A DNA stretch of 64,000 nucleotides. Origin: Streptomyces uncialis (GTDB lineage: Bacteria > Actinomycetota > Actinomycetes > Streptomycetales > Streptomycetaceae). Positions within the stretch are counted from its first letter, which is position 1; each line of letters opens with the position of its first letter. Positions 32,902 through 41,895 of the stretch are shown one piece after another. A program made the position numbers and the translations under genes. The stretch lies in contig NZ_CP109583.1 of assembly GCF_036250755.1 (NCBI RefSeq), forward strand, positions 6,735,501-6,799,500. Direction: 5' to 3'. The notes below the pieces were generated by a model. It searched no databases. It saw nothing but the letters and a program-made list of their open reading frames with translations, and was not told the origin of the DNA.

Positions 32902-33087
32902 ACCCGGGCCGTGGCCGCGCCGCCGACCGCGCGCGGACGGCGGACCACCTGTCCGGCCCAGCACCACGAGGGCTCCTCACCCCGCACCAGGACACAACGG
33001 CTTCCCGCCGGGCGGCGTTCTGCCGCACCATGGGCAGCGTCGCCCCCGATCGGGACGGCATGAACCTGCGGTCGTGAGGAGCCCTCA

Positions 33088-33906
33088 TTGCCCCGTCGCC
33101 ACGCCACACCCCGGCGTTATCTCATGTGCCCACCGGCACACTTCAAGGTGACCTACTCCATCAATCCGTGGATGGACCCCGCCAAACCCGTCGATCTCCC
33201 GCTCGCCGTCGCCCAGTGGGAGGACCTGCGGGACCGGTACCGCTCCCTCGGCCACACCGTCGAGGTGCTCGAACCCCACCCCGAACTGCCCGACATGGTC
33301 TTCGCCGCCAACGGCGCGACCGTCGTCGACGGCCGGGTCCTCGGTGCCCGCTTCGCCTATCCGGAACGTGTCCCGGAGGCCGCGGTACACCTCGACTGGT
33401 TCCGGGACCACGGCTGGAGCGCCGTCCAGGAACCGCTGCACATCAACGAGGGCGAGGGCGACTTCGCCGTCACCGCCTCGTACCTCCTCGCCGGACGGGG
33501 CTTTCGCGCGAGCCCGCTGTCGCACGGCGAGGCCCAGGAGTTCTTCGGCCGCCCGGTCATCGGGCTCGATCTCGTCGACCCCCGCTACTACCACCTGGAC
33601 ACCGCGCTCGCCGTCCTCGACGACCGCGCGGACGACGTCATGTACTACCCGGGCGCCTTCTCACCGGGCAGCCGGGCCGTCCTGCGGCATCTGTTCCCCG
33701 ACGCCCTGATCGCCACCGGACGTGACGCCGAGGCCCTCGGCCTCAACGCCGTCTCCGACGGCCGGCACGTCCTGCTCCCGCAAGCCGCCCTCGGCCTCCT
33801 CGACCCGCTGCGCGAGCGGGGCTACGAGCCCATCGGCATGGATCTGTCCGAACTGCTCAAGGGCGGGGGCAGCGTCAAGTGCTGCACCCAGGAGCTGCGG
33901 GGTTAG
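33088..33906 (+). CDS. ddaH: Dimethylarginine dimethylaminohydrolase (DDAH)
   Basis: 272 residues from a TTG at 33088 that has GAGGAG 6 nt upstream (an ATG at 33124 is the alternative). Guanidino-hydrolase features are present: PPAHFKVTYSINPWMD at the substrate loop, EGEGDF with the conserved Glu/Asp, the catalytic His region in DPRYYHLDTAL, and the nucleophile Cys in VKCCTQEL at the C-terminus. It would split methylated arginine into citrulline and dimethylamine, or act on a related guanidine. Its stop shares four bases (TTAG) with the converging gene. Confidence 0.88.
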   Translation: MPRRHATPRRYLMCPPAHFKVTYSINPWMDPAKPVDLPLAVAQWEDLRDRYRSLGHTVEVLEPHPELPDMVFAANGATVVDGRVLGARFAYPERVPEAAVHLDWFRDHGWSAVQEPLHINEGEGDFAVTASYLLAGRGFRASPLSHGEAQEFFGRPVIGLDLVDPRYYHLDTALAVLDDRADDVMYYPGAFSPGSRAVLRHLFPDALIATGRDAEALGLNAVSDGRHVLLPQAALGLLDPLRERGYEPIGMDLSELLKGGGSVKCCTQELRG

Positions 33907-34925
33907 TCCTTCCCCGACCGCTCGCCGTCCTCCGGCGGCGGTGGCCAGGCGTCGCCCCAGTCCGTGTCCCGCGCGGACCGGTACAGGGGCCCATGGCGCT
34001 TGGTCACCGTCTCGCGGCGCAGCGCGCCGTCCGCGCCGCACAGTTCGAGCAGCACCTGGCCCTTGCGGATCTGCGGGCGCCGCACCACCCGCGCCGCCGC
34101 CGGTGAGCCGGGGAAACGGACCGCGGCCACGAAGCTGAACTTCTCGTCCTCGTACCCGAGCGAACCGCCCTTCACCTGGCGATGCAGGGACGAGCGGCTG
34201 ACCCGGGCCGAGAAGTGGCACCAGTCCGCGCCCGGGACGATCGGGCACGCCAGGTCGTGCGGGCACGGGGCCAGCACCCGGAAACCCGCGGCGAGCAGCG
34301 CCCGCCGGGCCTCCAGCACCCGGGCGTAGCCCTCCGGGGTGCCCGGTTCCACGACGACCACCGCCTGCGCGGCGTCCGCCGCCGCGGCCACCACCGCCGT
34401 ACGGTCCTCCTCGGTCAGCTCCCCGAGGACATAGCTGACGGTCACCAGGTCCGCGGGCGCCAGGACCAGCTCGGCGCCGATCCTCGCGCGCTGCCACCGG
34501 GCGGTGCGCAGGGCCGGGTTCGCGGCGGCGATCTCCGCGCCGAGGGTGAGCGCGGGCTGCGCCCAGTCGAGGACCGTGATGTCGCGGGGGCCCGCCCAGG
34601 TCGCGGCGGTGGCCCAGGTCGCGGCGCCGGTGCCGCCGCCCACGTCGGTATGGCTCGCGGGGGTCCAGCCGGGGGCCGCCGCCGCGAGCGCCGCCAGCGC
34701 GGTGCGGGCGGCCTCGAAGGTGGCGGGCATGCGGTACGCGGCGTAGGCCGCGACGTCCGGGCGGTCCCGCAGGACCGGGGCGGCGGTGGGGATACGGCCG
34801 CGGTACGTGGTGATCAGCCGTTCCACGGCCCGGGAGGCCTCCCGGGCGGGAAGCTCTGCGAGAAGGGTGTCCAGGGCGGTGCGCAAGGGAGCGGCACCGG
34901 TCGGGGACGCGGTCGGCTGGTTCAC
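33903..34925 (-). CDS. Rsm22-like small-subunit methyltransferase
   Basis: 340 residues from a GTG at 34923-34925. The SAM-binding region is TDVGGGTGAATWA, followed by ITVLDWAQPAL and VTVSYVLGELTEEDRTAVV. A Cys-rich patch (LAPCPHDLACPIVPGADWCHFS) matches the metal-binding cysteines of Rsm22/mitochondrial ribosome-assembly methyltransferase-like proteins. It probably acts in ribosome maturation. The ribosome site is weak. Confidence 0.85.
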   Translation of the reverse strand: MNQPTASPTGAAPLRTALDTLLAELPAREASRAVERLITTYRGRIPTAAPVLRDRPDVAAYAAYRMPATFEAARTALAALAAAAPGWTPASHTDVGGGTGAATWATAATWAGPRDITVLDWAQPALTLGAEIAAANPALRTARWQRARIGAELVLAPADLVTVSYVLGELTEEDRTAVVAAAADAAQAVVVVEPGTPEGYARVLEARRALLAAGFRVLAPCPHDLACPIVPGADWCHFSARVSRSSLHRQVKGGSLGYEDEKFSFVAAVRFPGSPAAARVVRRPQIRKGQVLLELCGADGALRRETVTKRHGPLYRSARDTDWGDAWPPPPEDGERSGKD

Positions 34926-35073
34926 CCACGAATTGTATTCCCCTGTCACGGTACGGACCGCTCGCCCCGGTCGCCCCCGCGGCGCACCGCCCCGCCTCCC
35001 TCCGGGCCCGGCGTCCGGTCCGTCCACCGCCCGGTAGGGTTCGGGGCCGGGAAGGGGAAGGTGAAGGGGCCCG

Positions 35074-36132
35074 ATGGAAGCAACGCCAGCAATCTCAGCA
35101 ACTCCTCCGCCACGCCCGCGGGCGGCGACACGCCGGTTCCCCCGGCGCGCGACGGCGCGGGGACTCACCCCCTGGGCCGTACTGACCGCCCTGACGCTGA
35201 CGGCGACGGGCTGTGTCACGGTGCACGGGGAACGCGAGATCATCCCCGCCGCGACCAAGGCCGAGGCGGACCGCGCGCTCGGGGACTTCCTCACCGCGTA
35301 CAACAAGGCCGACCGGGCCAACGACCCCGCGCTGGACGAGGACCGGGTCACCGGCGCGCTCGGCGCGATCGACCAGGCCGGGCTGCGGGCCCGCCGGAGC
35401 ATCGACCCGGACGGCGACCCGAACCGTTTGCCGCTGGAGCTGACGGACCGCCGGTTCACCGTCCCGAAGATGGCGGGCTGGCCCAAGTTCTTCCTGGCCG
35501 ACACGGACTCCAACCGGGACCAGGACACCGACAAGAGCAAGGACACCCGCTGGGTGCTCGCCTTCACCCGGGGCGGACCGGACGCCGGCTGGAAGGCGGC
35601 GTACCTCACGGTCATGTCGCCCGGCCAGATCCCGGAGTTCCGCACCGACGGCGACGGCCTCGCGAGCGCGGTGCCGGTACGGGACAAGGAACTCGCGGTG
35701 CCGCCCGCGGAGTTGAGCGAACGGTACGCGACGTATCTCGACAAGGGCGGTCCCGACTTCGCGCCGGGCCCGCACACCACCGACTGGCGGGAGGAGCGGC
35801 GGCGGGGGGCGACCCGGCCCGGACTGTCCCGGCAGTACATCGACCAGCCGCTCGGCGACGGCGCGTACGCCCCGCTCGGGCTGCGGACCGAGGACGGCGG
35901 AGCGCTGGTGTTCTTCGCGACGCGGCACTACGAGAAGCAGACTGCGGCGAAGGGGCGTGACCTGCGGCTGGAGCCGCCGGTGCGGGCGCTGATGCGGGGT
36001 GCCGTCAAGCAGTCGGTGACCCTTGAACGGACCTCCAACCAGGCGGTACGGGTTTCCGTGCGGGGGGCTTCGGGGGGCGGGGTGCTCGTCCTGAGCCGTA
36101 TCCAGGGCCTCACCGGAGCAAAGGGCGACTGA
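35074..36132 (+). CDS. Putative lipoprotein of unknown function
   Basis: 352 residues, ATG after GAAGGGGCCCG. An Arg-rich N-region, a hydrophobic stretch (WAVLTALTLTATGC) and a lipobox-like Cys at about residue 47 indicate export and lipidation. The mature protein has a conserved-looking alpha/beta pattern (TKAEADRALGDFLTAYNKADRANDP; KDTRWVLAFTRGG; YATYLDKGG) but matches no enzyme that I recognise. The C-terminal half (SVTLERTSNQAVRVSVRG) looks beta-rich. It is probably cell-surface. Confidence 0.72.
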   Translation: MEATPAISATPPPRPRAATRRFPRRATARGLTPWAVLTALTLTATGCVTVHGEREIIPAATKAEADRALGDFLTAYNKADRANDPALDEDRVTGALGAIDQAGLRARRSIDPDGDPNRLPLELTDRRFTVPKMAGWPKFFLADTDSNRDQDTDKSKDTRWVLAFTRGGPDAGWKAAYLTVMSPGQIPEFRTDGDGLASAVPVRDKELAVPPAELSERYATYLDKGGPDFAPGPHTTDWREERRRGATRPGLSRQYIDQPLGDGAYAPLGLRTEDGGALVFFATRHYEKQTAAKGRDLRLEPPVRALMRGAVKQSVTLERTSNQAVRVSVRGASGGGVLVLSRIQGLTGAKGD

Positions 36133-36205
36133 CGGCCGGACCCCGACCGAGCCGTCCCTGGGTTCCCCATGCCGGGCGCACAAGTTCCTGTGCCGTCGCT
36201 CGTGG

Positions 36206-36900
36206 GTGCGCAGTTCCCCGCAGGTCGCCTTCGCTCGCGCCCCTGGGTCCGTCCGGCTGGCCGCGCTTGTTCCCGTACGGGTCGTTCGTGGGTTGCGCAG
36301 TTCCCCGCGCCCCTTGGGTGGCGCCTCTTGCGGTGGCTGTTCGCCTGCGGGTGGCGCCTGGTTGCTCGCGCAGTTCCCCGCGCTCCTGGGTCGTCCCGGG
36401 TGGGCGTCGCACGTCCTGTGCGGGTGGTCCGTGGGTGCGCAGTTCCCCGCGGGTCGCCTTCGCTCGCGCCGCTGGGTTTCCTGTGCTGGGCGCACTTGTT
36501 CCTGGGCCGTCGTTCGTGGGTTGCGCAGTTCCCCGCGCCCCTTGGGTAGCGCCTCTTGCGGTGGCTGTTCGCCTGCGGGTGGCGCCTGGTTACTCGCGCA
36601 GTTCCCCGCGCCCCTGAGGTCGCGCCCCTTGCTGCCCCCGCCCGACCGCGGGTCACCAGGGGGTGCCCAAAGGGGCGCGGGGAACTGCGCGAAACCCCGG
36701 ACCACCCGCACAGAAACAAGTACACCCAGCGACGAGTACCCAGGGGCGCGAGGAACTGCGCACCCCCGGAGTACCCGCACAGGAACAGGTACGCCCCGCC
36801 GGGGAACCCTAGGGGCGCGAGGAACTGCGCACCCCCGGAGTACCCGCACAGGAACAGGTACGCCCCGCCGGGGAACCCCAGGGGCGCGAGGAACTGCGCA
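36206..36900. repeat. About ten copies of the GC-rich repeat, orientation flips
   Basis: Six forward copies of the GCGCAGTTCCCC core (near 36207, 36296, 36369, 36437, 36524, 36596) are followed by four reverse copies (36664, 36742, 36811, 36880). Copies near 36207 and 36437 carry a GGTCGCCTTCGCTCGC insert that splits the core. A 96-bp block (36293-36388) is repeated almost exactly at 36520-36615. The gap 36133-37019 separates two converging genes and shows no supported gene. Confidence 0.85.
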
Positions 36901-36948
36901 CCCACGTCGGGCCCGTACGGGAACAAGTACGTTCAGCCGGACGGACCC
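36742..36948. repeat. 69-bp tandem repeat
   Basis: Units start at 36742, 36811 and 36880, each opening with AGGGGCGCGAGGAACTGCGC. The first two units are nearly identical over 69 bp; the third diverges after about 24 bp. Confidence 0.75.
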
Positions 36949-37019
36949 AGGGGCGCAAGTGAAGGCGACCCGGACAGGGACACGTGCGGCCGCAGGGACG
37001 ACCACGCCCCCCGGGAAGG

Positions 37020-37847
37020 CTATTCGCGGCGGGGGAAGACCAGCAGCGCCCCGGTCCGGGGATGGGGGAGTACCTCGACCGGCTGGCGGTAGACCTCCGT
37101 GAGGGACTCGTCCGTGAAGACCACCCCGGGCGCCCCGTCCGCCACCACCCGCCCGTCCCGCAGCACCGCCACCCGGTCCGCGTACGCCGCCGCGAGCCCC
37201 AGATCGTGCAGCACCACGACCACCGCGTCACCCGCCTCGGCCCGCCGCCGGCAGACCCCGAGTACCAGCTCCTGATGGCGCAGATCGAGCGCGGCGGTCG
37301 GCTCGTCGAGCAGCAGCAGCGATGTCCGCTGCGCCAGCACCCGCGCCAGCGCGACCCGCGCCCGCTCACCCCCGCTCAGCCCGGAGAACGCCCGCCCGGC
37401 GAAGTCCGTGACCTCGGTGGAGGCCATCGCCGCGGCGACCGCCTCGTCGTCCTCGTCCTCCCGCTCGGTCCCGGCCCAGGGCGCCCGTCCCATCCGTACG
37501 ACGTCCTCGACGGGGAACGGGAACGACAGCGACGCGTCCTGCGGCAGCACGGCCCGGCGCAGCGCGAGTTCGGCGGCCGACCACGCGGCGGCGGGCCGTC
37601 CGGCGATCGTCACGGACCCCTCGTCGGGGGCCCGGTCCGCCGCGAGCGCGGCGAGCAGCGTCGACTTGCCGGCGCCGTTCGGCCCGACCAGCGCCAGCAC
37701 CTCACCGGCCCGCGCCGTGACGCCGACCTCCGACAGCACGGGACGGGAGTCCAGCCGTACCGTCAGGTTCCGTGCCTCGGCCAGCACCTCGCCGGGGGCG
37801 ACCGGCGCGGGCATGTTCCGTGTCCGTGACGCGAACAGGGACCTCAT
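37020..37847 (-). CDS. hmuV: Heme ABC transporter ATP-binding protein
   Basis: 275 residues. Walker A is GPNGAGKST, the signature is LSGGERARV, Walker B is LLLLDEPTAALD and the switch His is in VVLHDLGLAAAYADR. The order T-U-V and the iron box upstream identify it as the ATPase powering heme import through HmuU. The ATG at 37847 shares one base with the permease stop (TGATG); a GTG 3 nt earlier is also possible. Confidence 0.9.
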   Translation of the reverse strand: MRSLFASRTRNMPAPVAPGEVLAEARNLTVRLDSRPVLSEVGVTARAGEVLALVGPNGAGKSTLLAALAADRAPDEGSVTIAGRPAAAWSAAELALRRAVLPQDASLSFPFPVEDVVRMGRAPWAGTEREDEDDEAVAAAMASTEVTDFAGRAFSGLSGGERARVALARVLAQRTSLLLLDEPTAALDLRHQELVLGVCRRRAEAGDAVVVVLHDLGLAAAYADRVAVLRDGRVVADGAPGVVFTDESLTEVYRQPVEVLPHPRTGALLVFPRRE

Positions 37848-39046
37848 CACGCCCAGCCTCCTTGCTTGCGGCGGGTCCGGCGCAGCAGCCAGAAGAAGAA
37901 CGGGCTGCCGAAGAGCGCGGTGAGCACCCCGAGCGGCAGTTCGGCGGGCGCGGCGACGGTCCGGGCGGCGAGGTCCGCGGAGACGAGGACCAGTCCGCCG
38001 CCCAGCGCGCTGCCGGGCACCAGGAAGCGGTGTCCCGGTCCCGCGGCCATCCGCAGCAGATGGGGGACGAGCAGTCCCACGAAGGTGATGACCCCCGCGA
38101 CGGCGACGGCTGCCGCGGTGAGCAGCGCCACGACCAGGATCATGGTGATCCGCAGCCGCTCCACGTCCACACCCAGATGCCGGGCGGGGCGCTCACCGAG
38201 GGCCAGCAGATCGAGCTTGCGGGCCGACAGCGGGGCGACGAGCAGCCCGAGCAGCGCGCAGGGCAGGACCGCGAGCACCTTCGGCCAGGTGGCCTGGGAG
38301 AGCGAGCCGAGCTGCCAGAACGTGATCTGGGTGATCGCGGAGTTGTCGGCGAAGAAGACCGAGAGCCCGATCAGGGCGCCCGCGAACGCGTTGACGGCGA
38401 TACCCGTGAGGATCAGGGTCACCACCTCGGTCCGGCCGCCCGAGCGGGACAGCGCGTACACGAGGCTGACGGTCGCGAGTCCGGCGATGAACGCCGCCGC
38501 CGTGACCGTCCAGTTGCCGAGGAAGGTGAGGCCGAAGGCGATGGCGACGACCGCGCCGACGGCCGCGCCCGCCGAGATGCCGATGACGCCCGGCTCGGCG
38601 AGCGGGTTGCCGAACACGCCCTGCATCAGGGCGCCCGCGCAGCCCAGCGACGCCCCGACGAGGAGCGCGAGGACGACCCGGGGGAGCCGGACGTTCCACA
38701 GGACGCTCTCACCGACCCGGTCGAGGGCCTGTCCGCCGAGTCCGATCCGGTGCCGGACGGAGGAGAGGACGTCCCCGATCGGGATGTCGTACGCGCCGGT
38801 CCCGGCGGAGACCAGGGCCATCACGAGCAGCGCCGCGATCAGCCCGGTGGTCAGCAGGGACGTGGTGCCGCGCCGCCGGGGGGCGGCCTGCGCCGGTGCC
38901 CCGCGTACCGGGTCCGGGGCGGGCGACGGGTCCGCCGCCGCTTCCTTCGTCGCTCCGTCCGCCGTCGCCGCGGACTTGGTGAGGGCGACGGCGCGGGGTT
39001 CCTCCGGGCCGTCGTCCGCCCGGTCGGGCCTGGCCAGGGTCGTCAC
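37847..39046 (-). CDS. hmuU: Heme ABC transporter permease (FecCD type)
   Basis: 399 residues. A long charged/Pro-rich cytosolic N-terminus (about 60 residues) is followed by nine or ten membrane segments. Typical BtuC/FecCD sequences are present: RLPRVVLALLVGASLGCAGALMQGVFGNPLAEPGVIGISAGAAVGA and GVITFVGLLVPHLLRM. It forms the channel with HmuV and takes heme from HmuT. The start overlaps the hmuT stop (39043-39046). Confidence 0.92.
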   Translation of the reverse strand: MTTLARPDRADDGPEEPRAVALTKSAATADGATKEAAADPSPAPDPVRGAPAQAAPRRRGTTSLLTTGLIAALLVMALVSAGTGAYDIPIGDVLSSVRHRIGLGGQALDRVGESVLWNVRLPRVVLALLVGASLGCAGALMQGVFGNPLAEPGVIGISAGAAVGAVVAIAFGLTFLGNWTVTAAAFIAGLATVSLVYALSRSGGRTEVVTLILTGIAVNAFAGALIGLSVFFADNSAITQITFWQLGSLSQATWPKVLAVLPCALLGLLVAPLSARKLDLLALGERPARHLGVDVERLRITMILVVALLTAAAVAVAGVITFVGLLVPHLLRMAAGPGHRFLVPGSALGGGLVLVSADLAARTVAAPAELPLGVLTALFGSPFFFWLLRRTRRKQGGWA

Positions 39047-40056
39047 TTCGCGGGACCCTTCGCGTAGAGCTGGTCCACCAGGCTCTGGAGGACCTGGTCG
39101 GTACGGGGACCGTAGTTGAGCATCACGCCGTCGTCGATGGAGACGATCCGGCGGTCCATCCCGGCGGGGGTCTCCGCGACCCCGGGGATCTTGACGAGTC
39201 CGTCGACACCGCCGACGGACTTCAGGCCCTTGGTCATCACGAGGACGGCGTCCGGCGCGGCCTTGGCGAGCGCCTCGCTGGTGATGGGGGTGAAGTCCTT
39301 CTTCAGTCCGGACGCCTTGCCCGCGTCGACCGCGCCCGCGGCCTCCAGCAGGGAGCTGGCGCCGGAGTCCCGGCCGCCCAGCAGATAGACGGACGCGGAA
39401 CCGCGGACGTACAGGAAGGCGACCCGGGGCTTGTCCGCGTCCTTCGCGGGCGCCGGGATGTCCGCCTGGACCTTCCCGATCCGCTCCTGGGTACGGGCCG
39501 TCAGCTCGGCGCCCGAGTCCGGGACACCGAGGGTCCGCGCGACGGCCTCGATGCGCTTGTCCACGTCGTCGAGGCCCTTGGCCGCCTCGTAGACGACGAG
39601 GGGGATGCCCGCGTCACGGATCTGGTCGATCGCCTCGACCGGACCGCTGGTGGAGTCGGCGAGGACGACGGTCGGGCGCAGCGACAGCACGGATTCGGCG
39701 GAGACATCGTGCGCGCGGGTCACCACGGGCAGCTTCTCGGCCTGTTCGAAGGTCGCGGTGATGTCCTTGGCCACCACTTTTCCGCCGAGTCCGAGTGTGA
39801 AGACAATCTCATTCAGACTACCGCTCAGCGGGACGATCCGGCTGATGTCGGTGATCTCCACCGTGCGCCCGTCGGCGGAATCAACCGTGGCCGGAAGTCG
39901 CGGTTGTGGAGCCTTGGCCAGCGGTTCCACCCGGTCGGCGGCGGTCTTCGCGCGGGCCGTGGCCGGGGCGCCTGTGTCGTCCTGGGAGCCGCCGCAGCCG
40001 GTGAGGGCCAGGGCGAGGACGACGGTGAGGGCGCCTGCCAGTCGTGGGATGCGCAC
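39043..40056 (-). CDS. hmuT: Heme-binding lipoprotein of ABC importer
   Basis: 337 residues from a GTG at 40054-40056, chosen because it gives a proper lipoprotein signal (LAGALTVVLALALTGC) and has AGGA upstream. An ATG at 40137 would add 27 non-signal residues and lies 4 bp from the iron box. The fold is that of a TroA-like substrate-binding protein: RTVEITDISRIVPLSGSLNEIVFTLGLGGKVV, then the long helix region and SVYLLGGRDSGASSLLEAAG. It should capture heme at the cell surface, with HtaA proteins handing heme on. Confidence 0.9.
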   Translation of the reverse strand: MRIPRLAGALTVVLALALTGCGGSQDDTGAPATARAKTAADRVEPLAKAPQPRLPATVDSADGRTVEITDISRIVPLSGSLNEIVFTLGLGGKVVAKDITATFEQAEKLPVVTRAHDVSAESVLSLRPTVVLADSTSGPVEAIDQIRDAGIPLVVYEAAKGLDDVDKRIEAVARTLGVPDSGAELTARTQERIGKVQADIPAPAKDADKPRVAFLYVRGSASVYLLGGRDSGASSLLEAAGAVDAGKASGLKKDFTPITSEALAKAAPDAVLVMTKGLKSVGGVDGLVKIPGVAETPAGMDRRIVSIDDGVMLNYGPRTDQVLQSLVDQLYAKGPAK

Positions 40057-40140
40057 GAATACACCGTCCTGTCGTGCTGGTTGTGAGGTTCGGGTGACCG
40101 AAGGAGGTGACCGAAGGGTTCCGGCCAGGTCAGCCATAGT

Positions 40141-40160
40141 TTAGGTTAGCCTTACCTTAA
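40141..40160. promoter_or_regulatory. DtxR/DmdR-type iron box
   Basis: TTAGGTTAGCCTTACCTTAA matches the DtxR-family consensus (TTAGGTTAGGCTAACCTAA) at 16 of its 19 positions. It lies between the divergent hmuT and HtaA-domain genes, so both arms of the heme locus should be repressed when iron is plentiful. Confidence 0.85.
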
Positions 40161-40186
40161 ATGACCAGGCCCAGGAAGGGGCATCG

Positions 40187-41680
40187 ATGCTGTCCGGACG
40201 GGTTGCCCGTACCGCCGCCGCCACGGCGTGCTCGGCTCTCATGGGAGCGCTGCTGCTCCTGGCGTCGACCGCGCACGCGGCCGAGCGCACGGTGAACGGA
40301 GGCCGGCTGGACTGGGGCATCAAGTCCTCGTTCCAGCGATACGTCACCGGTCCGATCGCCCAGGGGAACTTCACCCTGCAAGGCGGTTCGGCGACCGTGG
40401 GCGCGGGCCAGTTCCGCTTCCACTCGGCGAACGGCACCTACGACCCGGACACCGGCGCCTTCCGCGCGGGCTTCTCCGGCGGGGTGCGGTTCACGGGCCA
40501 CAAGAAGCCGAACGGTGACCTCCAACTGGATCTCACCATCTCACGCCCCACCGTCCGGATCTCCGGCGGTTCCGGCACCCTCTACGCCGACATGCTCAGC
40601 AAGGAGCTCAACACCGGCAAGGTGACCAACACCAGCCAGGTGCCGATGGCCTCGCTGAACCTGTCCGGTGTCGACATGCGCGGCGGCGGCAGCCCGGTCG
40701 CCCTCAACGGCATCCCCGCCACCCTCACCGCCCAGGGCGCCAAGGCGTTCGCCGGTTACTACACCGCCGGTACCGCCCTCGACCCGGTGAACCTCTCCGC
40801 CGATGTCGCCGCCGCGGCCACCCGGCCCGCGCCGGAGCCGTCCCAGGAGACACCGCCGCCCGGCAAGAAGGACGAGAAGGCCGACAAGGACAAGGCCGGC
40901 GCGGACAAGAAGGACGAGAAGAGCGAGAAGGACGGCAAGGGCGACAAGAAGCCCGCGGCCGGACGCATCGAGGACGCGGCCGTCGACTGGGGCGTGCGCC
41001 GCACCTTCCGCGAGTACGTCAACGGCTCCATCGCCAACGGCGAATGGAAGCTGACCGACGGCGCCCAGGACGGCGGCGCGCTCTTCCGTTTCCCCGAGGG
41101 CAAGGGCACCTACGAGAAGAAGGCGCTCGACGCCACCTTCACCGGCACCGTGCGCTTCTCCGGCGACCAGGGTCTCGACCTGACGTTCAGCAGGGTCGCC
41201 GTGACCACCAAGGGAGCCAAGGGCACCCTGTTCGCGGATGTGAAGAACTCCGCCTTCCACGACGCCAAGGTCCCGCTGGTCACCTTCGACACCGCCGCGC
41301 TGAAGACCTCCGGCGGCCTCGTCACCATCACCGAGGCCCCGGCCGAACTGACCGCCCAGGGCGCCAAGGCGTTCGGCGGGATGTACAAGGCCGGTACGCG
41401 GATGGACCCCGTCTCGCTCGCCGTCGCCCTCGACACCAAGGCCGAACTGCCCGCGCTGCCCGACCTCGGCAGTGACCCCTCACCCAGCCCCGCCCCCGAG
41501 AAGTCCGCCGAGGCCACCCCCGCCGACCAGGGCGACAAGACCGAGAAGGCCGCCGCCGCCGAGGACTCGTCGGGCTTCCCGGCCGTCCCCGTCGCGATCG
41601 GCGCGGGTGTGCTGCTGCTCGCCGCGCTCGCCTTCTGGTTCGTCCGCTCCCGTCGCGCCGGGACCACCGACGCCGGCTGA
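40187..41680 (+). CDS. htaA: HtaA-domain heme-binding surface protein
   Basis: 497 residues. Signal peptide about 1-31 (ending TAHAAE). Two HtaA domains (about 35-205 and 258-415), each opening with DWGI/VxxxFxxYV and containing F-R-F-x-x-A/G-x-GTY followed by a GxVxFxGH/D strand. A Lys/Glu-rich linker joins them, and a C-terminal membrane helix (VAIGAGVLLLAALAFWFVRSRR) anchors it. In corynebacteria HtaA binds heme or hemoglobin and delivers it to HmuT. Divergent from hmuT under the iron box. Confidence 0.9.
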   Translation: MLSGRVARTAAATACSALMGALLLLASTAHAAERTVNGGRLDWGIKSSFQRYVTGPIAQGNFTLQGGSATVGAGQFRFHSANGTYDPDTGAFRAGFSGGVRFTGHKKPNGDLQLDLTISRPTVRISGGSGTLYADMLSKELNTGKVTNTSQVPMASLNLSGVDMRGGGSPVALNGIPATLTAQGAKAFAGYYTAGTALDPVNLSADVAAAATRPAPEPSQETPPPGKKDEKADKDKAGADKKDEKSEKDGKGDKKPAAGRIEDAAVDWGVRRTFREYVNGSIANGEWKLTDGAQDGGALFRFPEGKGTYEKKALDATFTGTVRFSGDQGLDLTFSRVAVTTKGAKGTLFADVKNSAFHDAKVPLVTFDTAALKTSGGLVTITEAPAELTAQGAKAFGGMYKAGTRMDPVSLAVALDTKAELPALPDLGSDPSPSPAPEKSAEATPADQGDKTEKAAAAEDSSGFPAVPVAIGAGVLLLAALAFWFVRSRRAGTTDAG

Positions 41681-41724
41681 CCCGGACACCCTGACCCCTT
41701 GACCTCTTCCCCGCGCGAGGACGC

Positions 41725-41742
41725 GGCCCCCGGCCGGGGGCC
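41725..41742. terminator. GC-rich palindrome between HtaA genes
   Basis: GGCCCCCGGCCGGGGGCC is a perfect 18-bp palindrome in the 215-bp gap between the two HtaA genes. It may end part of the transcription of the first gene or act as a stabilising stem. The rest of the gap is GC-rich and not coding. Confidence 0.4.
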
Positions 41743-41895
41743 CGCGCACCCGGCCCCGGGCCGCACCGGCCCCGGCCGCGGTGCCCGGGGCCGTCGCCGT
41801 ACGGTCCGCGTCCGCGCACCCACCACACAACAGCCGTCCGGGCGGGCCCTCCCCCCCCGGCCCCCCGGACCGGCCCTCACCTAGGAGAACGGATC

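Noticed and set aside
35074..36132. Lipoprotein gene assigned to the heme locus
   Set aside because: It is separated from hmuV by an 890-bp repeat-filled convergent gap, has no iron box, and shows no heme-binding domain.
36742..36948. 69-bp tandem repeats considered as a CRISPR array
   Set aside because: Units are contiguous and nearly identical over their whole length with no unique spacers, and no cas genes are present.
40057..40137. Upstream ATG (40137) as the hmuT start
   Set aside because: It lies 4 bp from the iron box with no ribosome site, and it would bury the lipoprotein signal 27 residues inside.
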